Positions 40,266 to 48,557 of a stretch of 64,000 bases of DNA are shown here, one piece after another; within the stretch, counting starts at the first letter, position 1, and each line of letters begins with the position of its first letter. Source of the DNA: JANNVK01 sp031430435. Its GTDB lineage: Bacteria > Acidobacteriota > Blastocatellia > Pyrinomonadales > Pyrinomonadaceae. The notes under the pieces are model-generated. The model made no database searches and was not told where the DNA came from. It worked only from the letters and a program-made list of their open reading frames with translations. Made by a program: the position numbers and the translations under genes. The stretch is from assembly GCA_031430435.1 (NCBI GenBank), contig JANPBM010000110.1, forward strand, positions 62,001 through 126,000. Reading direction: 5' to 3'.

Positions 40266-41552
40266 ATGAAAAACTTAAAATATCAATCAGGTTTCGGCAA
40301 TGATTTCGCCACCGAAGCGATTGCGGGAGCGTTGCCGATCGGACAAAATTCTCCGCAGAAAGCACCGTTCGGGCTTTATGCCGAACAATTTTCGGGAACG
40401 TCGTTCACCACACCGCGTTTGCTCAATCAACGAAGCTGGCTTTATCGAATTCGTCCAAGTGTTTTACACAAACCTTTTCAACCGATAAACAACGGAAATT
40501 GGACGAGCAAGTTTGACGAAATTGCGACAAATCCGAATCAACTGCGTTGGAATGCGTTTGATTATGCGACTGAAAATAAAGACTTTATTGATTCTATGAC
40601 GACAATTGCAGGTTGCGGCAATTCCTATTCGCAACACGGAATTGCGATTCACATTTACGCTTGCAACGCGGATATGAAAGACCGTTTTTTCTACAATGCT
40701 GACGGCGAAATGTTGATTGTTCCCGAAGACGGACGCATCGGAATTTTGACGGAAATGGGTGCGTTGCAAGTTGGTCCGGGCGAGATTGCGGTTATTCCGC
40801 GCGGACTGAAATTCAGCGTTCACCTTGCCGACGGAAAAGCTCGCGGGTATGTTTGCGAAAATTACGGCGCGAACTTTCGTCTGCCCGAACTTGGTGCAAT
40901 CGGCTCCAACGGTTTAGGCAATTCCCGTGATTTTGAAACGCCTGTTGCTTGGTTTGAAGATCGCGAAGGTTCGTTTGAATTAGTTTGCAAATTCGGCGGA
41001 AATTTGTTCGCGTGTGAGGTTAAAAATTCGCCGTTTGACGTGGTTGCGTGGCACGGAAATTATGCTCCGTACAGATATGATTTGCGACGATTTAATACAA
41101 TCGGCTCAATCTCGTTCGATCATCCCGACCCAAGTATTTTCACGGTTTTAACCTCAAATTCGCACGAAATCGGCGTGGCAAATTGCGACTTTGTAATTTT
41201 TCCCGACCGTTGGCTGGTTGCGGAAAATACTTTTCGTCCGCCGTGGTATCATCGCAACATAATGTCGGAATATATGGGTTTGGTTTTCGGACAATACGAT
41301 GCTAAAGAAGCAGGTTTTGTGAAAGGCGGCGGTTCGTTGCACAATTCTTTTTCGGCTCACGGACCGGATTTTGAAGGCTTTGAAAAAGCAACAAATGCTG
41401 AATTGAAACCGCAAAAACTCGAAAATACTTTGGCGTTTATGTTTGAAACACGATACATTTTGCGTCCGACCAAATTTGCGATGGAAACGATGCATTTGCA
41501 GAAAAATTATCATGAATGTTGGCAAGGTTTGCAGAAAAATTTTAAGCAATGA
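40266..41552 (+). CDS. hmgA: Homogentisate 1,2-dioxygenase
   Basis: HmgA opens the ring of homogentisate to maleylacetoacetate using O2 and Fe(II), in tyrosine/phenylalanine breakdown. 428 residues from the ATG at 40266, whose MKNLKYQSGFGNDFATEA is the standard N-terminus; earlier in-frame starts give an unrelated extension. Iron-site and family motifs: YRIRPSVLHKPF, PPWYHRNIMSEYMGL (His/Glu region), GGSLHNSFSAHGPD (His). There is no obvious ribosome-binding site. fahA lies 3 kb downstream, after three intervening genes and a transposon relic; maleylacetoacetate isomerase is not seen. Confidence 0.96.
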   Translation: MKNLKYQSGFGNDFATEAIAGALPIGQNSPQKAPFGLYAEQFSGTSFTTPRLLNQRSWLYRIRPSVLHKPFQPINNGNWTSKFDEIATNPNQLRWNAFDYATENKDFIDSMTTIAGCGNSYSQHGIAIHIYACNADMKDRFFYNADGEMLIVPEDGRIGILTEMGALQVGPGEIAVIPRGLKFSVHLADGKARGYVCENYGANFRLPELGAIGSNGLGNSRDFETPVAWFEDREGSFELVCKFGGNLFACEVKNSPFDVVAWHGNYAPYRYDLRRFNTIGSISFDHPDPSIFTVLTSNSHEIGVANCDFVIFPDRWLVAENTFRPPWYHRNIMSEYMGLVFGQYDAKEAGFVKGGGSLHNSFSAHGPDFEGFEKATNAELKPQKLENTLAFMFETRYILRPTKFAMETMHLQKNYHECWQGLQKNFKQ

Positions 41553-42229
41553 AAATAATCAATATAATTTCGACAATCTTATTTTTGAGCTTAACAGTTT
41601 TTACTCAAAACGATTATTCGTCAAAAATCGAGGCAATCAAAATCGAACGCCAAAATTCGGCGAAAGAATATAGAACCGGTTCCGATAAAAAAAGTGTGCT
41701 TGAAAAAGCACGAAAGGTTTTTGTTTCATCGGTTTACAACGAAATAATTCCGGAATGGTATGGCACGGATTGGGATTTTTACGGCACAACTCAAACTCCG
41801 AAAGTCGGGCAAATTGCATGCGGATATTTTGTCTCGACCGTTTTGCGTGATGCCGGAGCAAAAGTCCAAAGAGTTTCAATGGCTCAACAGGCTTCCGAAA
41901 ATATCATCAAAAGTTTAACGACCGCGAAATTTATTAAACGATTCAGCAATATTACAATCGAAAAGTTCGTCGCCGATATTAAAAATCAAGGCGAAGGTTT
42001 GTATGTTGTCGGGTTAGATAATCACGTCGGATTTATCTTGCGCGACGGCAACGAAGTTTGGTTTATTCATTCATCTTATGGCGAACCGAGTGAAGTTATC
42101 AAAGAAAAAGCGATAGAATCAGTGATTTTGAGCAGTTCAAAATATCGCGTTACAGGCAAAATTTCGGCAGACGATAATTTTATTATCAAATGGCTTAACC
42201 AAACTGAATTTCCAACTGTTAGACGTTAA
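41549..42229 (+). CDS. Exported NlpC/P60-like (CHAP-type) cysteine hydrolase, tentative
   Basis: 226 residues with a short signal peptide (MKIINIISTILFLSLTVFTQ). The residues GQIACGYFVSTVLRDAG put a Cys at the start of a helix, and LDNHVGFIL followed by FIHSSYGEP gives His and a polar residue on strands: the Cys-His layout of papain-like NlpC/P60 hydrolases. The target could be peptidoglycan or a protein. The ATG overlaps the hmgA stop by 4 nt, so it is translationally coupled to hmgA, although no metabolic link is obvious. Confidence 0.65.
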   Translation: MKIINIISTILFLSLTVFTQNDYSSKIEAIKIERQNSAKEYRTGSDKKSVLEKARKVFVSSVYNEIIPEWYGTDWDFYGTTQTPKVGQIACGYFVSTVLRDAGAKVQRVSMAQQASENIIKSLTTAKFIKRFSNITIEKFVADIKNQGEGLYVVGLDNHVGFILRDGNEVWFIHSSYGEPSEVIKEKAIESVILSSSKYRVTGKISADDNFIIKWLNQTEFPTVRR

Positions 42230-42255
42230 ACTCAAATTTGATTTACAATAATTAA

Positions 42256-43134
42256 ATGACCGAATCACTCAGAATCTTATTAGCCGAAATCATTGATTAT
42301 GCAGGACTTTTTCCGCCGTCAAACGTGGGAATGACAAGTGCCGTGCAGAATTACGCGAATTATTTAAACAGTGAAAACGCTTGGATGCTCGGGCGATTTA
42401 TTTTGCCGGTTTCCAAATTAGACGAATTTTCAAACGAAGCAGAAAGTTTGTTTGCCGATAAAGTTTGGCGTTTGAGCGTTATTGCAGACGAAAATTTATC
42501 CGAAACTTTAGATAAAATTGCTAATTTCAACAAAATTAATTCCGAAAAAGCATTGATTGATATGCTTGAAGTAAAAGTAACTTCGGCTGACGAAATTCAT
42601 CGGGCAAGCAAAATTATTCCGCGAGATTTGACCACATATTTTGAGTTTCCGCCGCTGGAAATAATGACTGATTTGATGATTGCGTTGGCGATGACCAAAA
42701 ATCGGGCAAAAATTCGGACAGGCGGAATTACCAAAGAAGCGTTCCCGAATTCGCCCGAAATCGTTAAATTTATGCGCGTCTGCATTGCCGCCAACGTGCC
42801 GTTCAAAGCGACTGCGGGTTTGCATCACCCACTCAAATGTACCAAACCGTTGACCTACGAACAAAACGCTCCGGTCGGCACGATGCACGGCTTTTTGAAT
42901 CTGTTTTTATCGGCGTGTTTTTTGCGTCAAGACTTGAATAACTCGTTTGTTCACAATCTGATAAACGAAACTGATGCGAGCAAATTAGAGTTTGCGGACG
43001 AAGGTGTTTTGTGGAAAGAACACGCCGTTTTAAATCAAACAATCGAGACTGTGCGAACGAAAAATGCAATTTCATTCGGCTCGTGTTCATTTTTGGAACC
43101 GATTGAGGATTTACAGAATTTGGAATTATTTTAA
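42256..43134 (+). CDS. Uncharacterised protein of the homogentisate cluster
   Basis: 292 residues, cytosolic. It begins MTESLRILLAEIIDYAGLFPPS. Later segments AKIRTGGITKEAFPNSPEIVKFMRVC and VPFKATAGLHHPLKC look like phosphate/substrate loops of an (alpha/beta)8 barrel (alternating strands and helices, HH near the end), but no family is recognised. Position between hmgA and fahA on the same strand, 26 bp after the previous gene, suggests a role linked to tyrosine breakdown. It could be a lyase or isomerase; whether it replaces the missing maleylacetoacetate isomerase is speculation. Confidence 0.7.
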   Translation: MTESLRILLAEIIDYAGLFPPSNVGMTSAVQNYANYLNSENAWMLGRFILPVSKLDEFSNEAESLFADKVWRLSVIADENLSETLDKIANFNKINSEKALIDMLEVKVTSADEIHRASKIIPRDLTTYFEFPPLEIMTDLMIALAMTKNRAKIRTGGITKEAFPNSPEIVKFMRVCIAANVPFKATAGLHHPLKCTKPLTYEQNAPVGTMHGFLNLFLSACFLRQDLNNSFVHNLINETDASKLEFADEGVLWKEHAVLNQTIETVRTKNAISFGSCSFLEPIEDLQNLELF

Positions 43135-43166
43135 GCCGAAAATATGTTAAAATCGAGGTTAGAAAA

Positions 43167-43856
43167 ATGCGAAACTATCCGTTCATCGAACCAACTTTTG
43201 CCGCCAGAACGCATCAACTGGCAATTTGCCAATCAATCTACGATGCGAATGCTTTTAACATCCGAAATTGGCGAGACGGTTTTCCGATTGATTACGATAT
43301 GTTGCCCGATTTAGTTACAAAATTTCTGAAATTGTTAGAAGAGAAAGACGTTGATTTCTGCATCGTCGGCGGAATCGCGTATCTTGCGTATATCGAAGAC
43401 CGCAACACCAAAGACCTCGATATTTTGATTTCCGTTCAAGAGTTAGACAAAATAATTGACCGCATCACAGTTACAAATAAAGATGTGAATTTTACCAACG
43501 CCGAGTTTGAAGGCTTGCGGATTGATTTTTTGAAAACGTCGAATGCCATTTTTGATTACGTCAAAAAACACGAAACTACAACTTATAATTATGTTGAAGG
43601 AATGTATCCGATAGCAACAATTAACGGACTGATATTGATGCGATTCGATGCGATCATTGACCTTTATCAGAAAGCAAAATTTCAAAAGATTATTTTTTAC
43701 GAGCGTGATTTGCAGGTTTTAACGCTAAATTTTCCGATCGATTGGGATCATATTTGGAACATCTCGGAAAAGTTTTTCACTGTCGGGCAAATCAACGAAT
43801 TTAAGAAAATGGTTACTGAATGGCAAAAACCTCGCGTCAATCCATTTTTGAACTAA
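43167..43856 (+). CDS. Nucleotidyltransferase-fold protein (AbiEii/MNT-like)
   Basis: 229 residues. FCIVGGIAYLAYIEDRNTKDLDILISV carries the GG...D-x-D of the pol-beta nucleotidyltransferase superfamily (about residues 65-90), with a third acidic residue plausible in LRIDFLKTS. Such proteins include toxins of type II/IV TA systems and minimal nucleotidyltransferases. No HEPN or antitoxin partner is adjacent. It lies between the hmgA cluster and the decayed IS200-like element and may be an accessory insertion. Confidence 0.75.
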   Translation: MRNYPFIEPTFAARTHQLAICQSIYDANAFNIRNWRDGFPIDYDMLPDLVTKFLKLLEEKDVDFCIVGGIAYLAYIEDRNTKDLDILISVQELDKIIDRITVTNKDVNFTNAEFEGLRIDFLKTSNAIFDYVKKHETTTYNYVEGMYPIATINGLILMRFDAIIDLYQKAKFQKIIFYERDLQVLTLNFPIDWDHIWNISEKFFTVGQINEFKKMVTEWQKPRVNPFLN

Positions 43857-43892
43857 TTTCCGTAAATATCGCCGTATGAATTAATTTCCTTA

Positions 43893-44524
43893 AATTCGCT
43901 GAAAGCGATAAATTCAATAGCGTCGGGAGCATCCCGACGACGCGAATAGAAACATTTTTCTCGCTGTAAGTGAGAAATAAAAACGATTATGGCTCAAACT
44001 TGTCAGTTTATATGTTCACGTTATTTTCTCAACCAAAAACCGTGCGAATATGATTTCATCTGAAATTGAAGAAGAGCTTTGGTCATATTTAGGCGGAATT
44101 TTGAACAACAATAAATCGAAATTATTGGCTTCAAACGGCACAGAAAACCACGTTCATTTATTGATTTCATTCAGCAAAAACATTGGTTTAAGCGAATTGG
44201 TCGGCGATATTAAACGCGACAGTTCAAAATGGATTAAAACCAAATGAGCAAAATATCAAAACTTTCAATGGCAAGACGGTTACGGAGCATTTACAATCGG
44301 ACATACGCAGATTAAAGATGTGAAAACATATATTGCGAATCAAAAAAATCATCACGCCAACCGGAATTTTGAAGATGAATTAAGATATTTTCTGAATAAA
44401 TACGAGGTTGAATTTGACGAACAATATATTTGGGTTTAATTCGACACTTACAGCGTCGAAACGTTTTGGTTCGCGTTCGTCGGGATGCTCCCGGCGCTAT
44501 TAAATTTATCGCTTTCAGCGAATT
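43893..44524. mobile_element. Decayed IS200/IS605-type element with hairpin-bearing inverted ends
   Basis: The ends AATTCGCTGAAAGCGATAAA (left) and its reverse complement at 44505-44524 (right) extend inward through AATAGCG(T/C)CGGGAGCATCCCGACGA as near-perfect inverted repeats of about 55 bp. Inside lie CTCGCTGTAAGTGAG and CGACACTTACAGCGTCG hairpins and one transposase pseudogene. The hairpin series matches that of the 281-bp element at 24432. The right end stops 10 bp before the fahA ATG. Confidence 0.88.
43989..44439 (+). pseudogene. IS200-like (Y1) transposase, frameshifted and with an internal stop
   Basis: The frame from ATG 43989 gives MAQT and is then out of register. The correct continuation (LVSLYVHVIFSTKNRANMISSEIEEE) is in the next frame, so there is a frameshift near 44000. 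The HUH motif is seen in ENHVHLLIS and the nucleophile Tyr region in VKTYIANQKNHH. An in-frame TGA at 44245, where family members have Gly, interrupts IKTK-AKYQNFQWQDGYGAF. The rest reads through to TAA at 44437. About 150 codons in all, the normal length of Y1 transposases. The gene is inactive unless both lesions are bypassed. Confidence 0.9.
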
Positions 44525-44534
44525 GCAACATTTT

Positions 44535-45869
44535 ATGACTTACGAAATTAACGAAACACACGATATTAACTTAAAAAGCTGGGTTGAATCAGCCAACGAT
44601 CCGAACACCGATTTTCCGATTCAGAATTTGCCTTTTTGCGTTTTTTTGCCAAAAGGTGAAAGACATGTTCAAATCGGTGTTGCAATTGGAGACCAAATAC
44701 TTAAACTGACGGAATGTGATAAAGCCGGATTATTTACCGATATTGCCAAGGAATTCAAATGGGAATACAACGGATTTCATTTCTTAAATGATTTTATGAA
44801 TTGGGAAAGCGAGAGTTGGAAAACTTTGAGATTTCAAATTCTTCAAATTTTACAAGAAGATAATATTCAAATATCACAAAACACAGAACTTATTGATAAA
44901 ATTCTTGTTTTGTCCAGCGAAGTTGAATTAGTTATTCCTTGCCTTCCAATCGGCGATTACACTGATTTCTACTGCTCAATTTTCCATGCCACAAATGTCG
45001 GAGCAATGTTTCGCCCCGATAATCCGCTGTTGCCGAATTACAAATATGTGCCGATCGGTTATCACGGACGTGCCTCATCAATCGTCGTTTCGGGAACGGA
45101 TGTCAAGCGTCCGAAAGGGCAAAATCGTGCTGATGCCGATGCTCCGCCGATTTATATTCCGGCGAAAAATCTTGATTACGAAATGGAAGTCGGGTTTTTT
45201 ATCGGCAAGGGAAACGAACTCGGCAGCACGATTCCGATTGAAAACGCGGAAGAACATATTTTCGGACTTTGTTTAGTAAATGATTGGTCGGCACGCGATA
45301 TTCAGGCTTGGGAATATCAGCCGCTCGGACCGTTTTTGGCGAAAAATTTTGCTACCACGATTTCGCCTTTTGTTGTTACGATGGAAGCTCTCGCACCGTT
45401 TCGGACACCTGCGTTTGAACGCGACGCGGACGATCCGCAACCGCTTCCGCATCTGCAAAGCGAACATAACAAACAGTTTGGCGGATTTGACATAAAACTC
45501 GAAGTTTATATTCAAACACCGAAAATGCGTGAATCGGGCGAAAAACCGTTTATGATTTCGCGGTCGAATATGAAAGATTTGTATTGGACAATCGGGCAAA
45601 TGCTCGCACATCACGCCTCAAACGGCTGTAATTTGCAAACGGGTGATTTGATGGCGACAGGAACGGTTTCGGGGCGAGAAAAAAGCGAACGCGGCTGTTT
45701 ACTGGAAATGACGTGGCGCGGCAAAGAACCAATCGAATTACCGAACGGCGAACAACGCAGATTTTTAGAAGACGGCGACGAAATTATTATGAAAGGTTTT
45801 TGCGAACGCGAAGGTTTTCGCCGAATCGGTTTCGGCGAATGTCGCGGGATAATTTTGCCGGCAGACTAA
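44535..45869 (+). CDS. fahA: Fumarylacetoacetase
   Basis: FAH hydrolyses fumarylacetoacetate to fumarate and acetoacetate, the last step of tyrosine degradation. 444 residues from the ATG at 44535 (MTYEINETHDINLKSWVESA), the normal N-terminus; a longer in-frame reading would extend into the transposon end. Motifs: DFYCSIFHATNVGAMFRP, YHGRASSIVVSG (active-site His), LDYEMEVGFFIG (metal-binding Glu), NDWSARDIQAWEYQPLGPF (Asp/Lys). No ribosome-binding site is visible because the IS200-like element ends 10 bp upstream. The gene overlaps the convergent beta-lactamase-like gene by 4 bp. Confidence 0.95.
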   Translation: MTYEINETHDINLKSWVESANDPNTDFPIQNLPFCVFLPKGERHVQIGVAIGDQILKLTECDKAGLFTDIAKEFKWEYNGFHFLNDFMNWESESWKTLRFQILQILQEDNIQISQNTELIDKILVLSSEVELVIPCLPIGDYTDFYCSIFHATNVGAMFRPDNPLLPNYKYVPIGYHGRASSIVVSGTDVKRPKGQNRADADAPPIYIPAKNLDYEMEVGFFIGKGNELGSTIPIENAEEHIFGLCLVNDWSARDIQAWEYQPLGPFLAKNFATTISPFVVTMEALAPFRTPAFERDADDPQPLPHLQSEHNKQFGGFDIKLEVYIQTPKMRESGEKPFMISRSNMKDLYWTIGQMLAHHASNGCNLQTGDLMATGTVSGREKSERGCLLEMTWRGKEPIELPNGEQRRFLEDGDEIIMKGFCEREGFRRIGFGECRGIILPAD

Positions 45870-46783
45870 TTTTTCGCCAAACCTTGTTGCAAAGCCGTCG
45901 AAATTCGCCAAATAAGTTTTTCCGCTTCGCCGTCCCAGTTGTAATGGACAACCGGATTATCGTCGGTCGTAATCGCCATCACGATTCGTCCGCGTCGCGT
46001 GTAAACAATGCCGACATCGCTGCGCAGTCTGTCAAGCGAACCTGATTTCGAGGCAATCGGCACGGTGTCGAGCAGATTTCTGCCGATGCCGTCGGTGTAT
46101 TGTTGACGCTTCAAAATTGCAATCATTCGGGCTGAGGCTTCTTTGCTGACAACTTCGCCGCGTTCGAGTTTTTCGAGCAACATCGCCATCTCTTTCGGCG
46201 TAGAAACTCCGATTCCGAACAGTTTGTTGACAGGTTCATCGTATGCGTTTGAATCTCCGCCGCCGCCGATTTTTCGCAAACTGAGCGTGTTATTCAAACC
46301 CAAAGACTTCATAAAATCATTGACGTTATTTGACGAGATTTTATCCAAAATAAGGTTAGTGGCGAAGTTGTCGGAAACAACAATCATCAAATTTGTCGCG
46401 GTTTTCAGGTCAATTTTTGTGCCTTCGGAAAATTCCCCTAAAATTCCCGCACCTGATGCTTGAGCAATGTTTGTCAAGGTAAATTCGTCTGTCCATTTGA
46501 TTTTGCCTTGGTCGATTTGGTGAAAAACTTCGGTCATAATCGGCAATTTTATGGTGCTTGCGGTGCGGACTTTTTCATCGCCGCGCAAAGAATACTCTTT
46601 GCCGCTGTCAAGATTTTTGGCGTAAACCCAGACGTTTCCTTTGAATTGCGAAACTTCGGCTTTGATTTTTTCGTCCAAAGTTTGCGGAACATTTTGCGGA
46701 ATTTCAACAGGTTTTACTTTTTGACCGAAACCCGTTGAAACTGAAATAATTAACGACACGCACAATAATAATTTTCTAAACAT
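45866..46783 (-). CDS. Class A beta-lactamase-like serine hydrolase
   Basis: 305 residues from the ATG at 46783 with a signal peptide (MFRKLLLCVSLIISVSTGFGQ). Active-site motifs of class A enzymes: S-x-x-K in TASTIKLPIM, SDN in VVSDNFATNL, K-S/T-G in ASKSGSLDRLRSDVG. The omega-loop glutamate is probably in AYDEPVNKL, but the usual E-x-x-L-N spacing is not exact, so efficiency or substrate (beta-lactam versus a D,D-peptidase-like role) is uncertain. Periplasmic. The start overlaps the end of the upstream APC permease gene by 8 bp, so both may be one transcript. Confidence 0.88.
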   Translation of the reverse strand: MFRKLLLCVSLIISVSTGFGQKVKPVEIPQNVPQTLDEKIKAEVSQFKGNVWVYAKNLDSGKEYSLRGDEKVRTASTIKLPIMTEVFHQIDQGKIKWTDEFTLTNIAQASGAGILGEFSEGTKIDLKTATNLMIVVSDNFATNLILDKISSNNVNDFMKSLGLNNTLSLRKIGGGGDSNAYDEPVNKLFGIGVSTPKEMAMLLEKLERGEVVSKEASARMIAILKRQQYTDGIGRNLLDTVPIASKSGSLDRLRSDVGIVYTRRGRIVMAITTDDNPVVHYNWDGEAEKLIWRISTALQQGLAKN

Positions 46784-48206
46784 TTTTAACCTCGATTTTT
46801 TTCTTTCTGAAAAAGTATAAAACAACGCCGCTCAGTAATGCTAATCCAACAATTCCGAGATGCCGCAAATCTGTCGTTTGGTCCGTTAATGTTGCATAAA
46901 TTACGGTTAAGGCAAAGAGCATCGGTGATATTGTGATTAAAATCAAAACCGTCCAACCACCGCGAATTTTGAACGGGCGAGGTAAATCAGGTTCGTATTT
47001 TCGCAAAGCCAAAAGTGCGATAAACTCCAAAAACACTTCGGCGGAATAGAGCAGAATGTCAATCACGACTAATTTCCCGAACGGCAATGCGGCAAAAATT
47101 GCGGAAATAAGACAACAAATTATCAAAGCGTTGGTCGGAACTCCGTCCGCGTTGGTTTTCGATAAAAATTTCGGCAACCAACCGTCGTTTGCCATCGCAA
47201 ACGGCAAACGCGAAGCATATAAAATCTGCGAATTGAACAAACCCCACGCAAAAACCAACGCCGCAATCGCCAAAACAATTCCCAAAGTTTGTCCGCCGAG
47301 TTGTTCTGCCAGCACGGGAAAACCTGCGTTTTCGTTCCAAACTTCTTCGCTCGCGGTGTGTCCGATTAAGGCAAATGTCGGCAGAAAATACATCGCTATT
47401 GCCAATAAAATTGTCGTTAATAAAGCTCGCGGATAATTTTTCGGCGCTTCGTGAACTTCTTCGGCATAGGTTGAAACGTTGTCCCAACCCGAATAATTCC
47501 ACATCACGGTCGATAAACCGATTGCAAAAAGTCCGGCGTTCATTTCAACCGAAAAGCCTTGCCGAATTGCTTCAAATGATTTTGAAAACCCGCCGCCTTC
47601 GCTCGTCAAACCGAAATATGTCAACAAAATAAACGGCAGAAAAATGATGAAAAGAAAAAATGTCGAATTATATCCGACCGCTTTTGCTCCGTTCCAATTC
47701 AGCAAAAGTCCGGCTGAAATTACGCCGACGGCACACGCCCAACGAGCAAAAAACTGTTCCCAAGTTAAATTTCCGGCGGCATCCGGCTGTAAATACGGAA
47801 AGAAAAATGCGAGATAATTGACGAATAAAACCGGATAAATCGCCATATCAACGGCAGTATAACAAATCGTCCACCAACCTTCCTGAAAGCCCCAAAAATT
47901 GCCCAACGCACGCTTAACCCAAACGTAATAGCCGCCTTGCACCGGAATCGCCGAAGCTAATTCGGAAACCATCAGCGAAATCGGCAAACTCCAAAAAACC
48001 GGTGTCAGCAAAACCAGTAAGATCGCCCAACCTGCTCCAACTTTGCCGAAAAGTGATTCGATTCCGAATGCTCCGCCGCAAACCGTAAAAAAAATCACGC
48101 TGACCAAAGCCAAGTAGTTCAGTTTGCGTGATGCGGGAATCATCTCGGAAATATGTGTTGCGGATGCGGGATAAGCGGTTGCTTCGGCTGGTTCTAATTT
48201 TTCCAA
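46776..48206 (-). CDS. APC-family amino acid permease
   Basis: A 476-residue transporter with 12 hydrophobic segments. The first helix carries the unwound substrate motif VCGGAFGIESLFGKVGAG, followed by PVQGGYYVWVKRALGNFWGFQEGWW, and SGWDNVSTYAEEVHEAPKNYPRAL (helix 6 and cytosolic loop) as in amino acid/polyamine antiporters. The specific substrate is unknown. It is transcribed leftward from the 351-bp divergent gap and is followed by the beta-lactamase-like gene. Confidence 0.9.
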   Translation of the reverse strand: MEKLEPAEATAYPASATHISEMIPASRKLNYLALVSVIFFTVCGGAFGIESLFGKVGAGWAILLVLLTPVFWSLPISLMVSELASAIPVQGGYYVWVKRALGNFWGFQEGWWTICYTAVDMAIYPVLFVNYLAFFFPYLQPDAAGNLTWEQFFARWACAVGVISAGLLLNWNGAKAVGYNSTFFLFIIFLPFILLTYFGLTSEGGGFSKSFEAIRQGFSVEMNAGLFAIGLSTVMWNYSGWDNVSTYAEEVHEAPKNYPRALLTTILLAIAMYFLPTFALIGHTASEEVWNENAGFPVLAEQLGGQTLGIVLAIAALVFAWGLFNSQILYASRLPFAMANDGWLPKFLSKTNADGVPTNALIICCLISAIFAALPFGKLVVIDILLYSAEVFLEFIALLALRKYEPDLPRPFKIRGGWTVLILITISPMLFALTVIYATLTDQTTDLRHLGIVGLALLSGVVLYFFRKKKIEVKNV

Positions 48207-48557
48207 TTCGTTAATTTTCCTTGTGTTGCAAAAGTGTTAAATGTGCATCTTACCTGACATTTCAGCCGGTTACAATTCAAACCTTTCGGAACCCGCGATT
48301 TTTAATAATTTGCCGGCAAAGTTATGGTTTTCGGCAGTTAAATCCACTCATTACAAACATCTTAACAGTTGTCGTTTTAATTTACTTTAGCTCGTAAATC
48401 TGCTAAGTTTTTACTGTTCGAGGTTAAGCCTATTCAGGGTCTGATTAACTAAATTTCAGCTAAACGGTTGTTACACTTAAATAAAGTGTCCTAATCGGAA
48501 AACACGGTTCGCTTATAAAATTGATAAACTTGGTTGACTGGTTTTAAGGAGAAAGTA
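48207..48557. other. 351-bp divergent regulatory gap (permease / PHP gene)
   Basis: No gene is visible. It contains a small hairpin ACACTT-AAATA-AAGTGT (about 48473-48489), a TATAAA near 48514 without a good -35, and the ribosome-binding site AAGGAG 8 nt before the PHP gene's ATG. Promoters for both directions are expected here but none matches well enough to call. Confidence 0.5.

Noticed and set aside
41761..41785. TGGCACGG...TTTTT as a possible sigma-54 site for the NtrC-type regulator
   Set aside because: It is within coding sequence of the NlpC/P60-like gene and the -12 element does not match.
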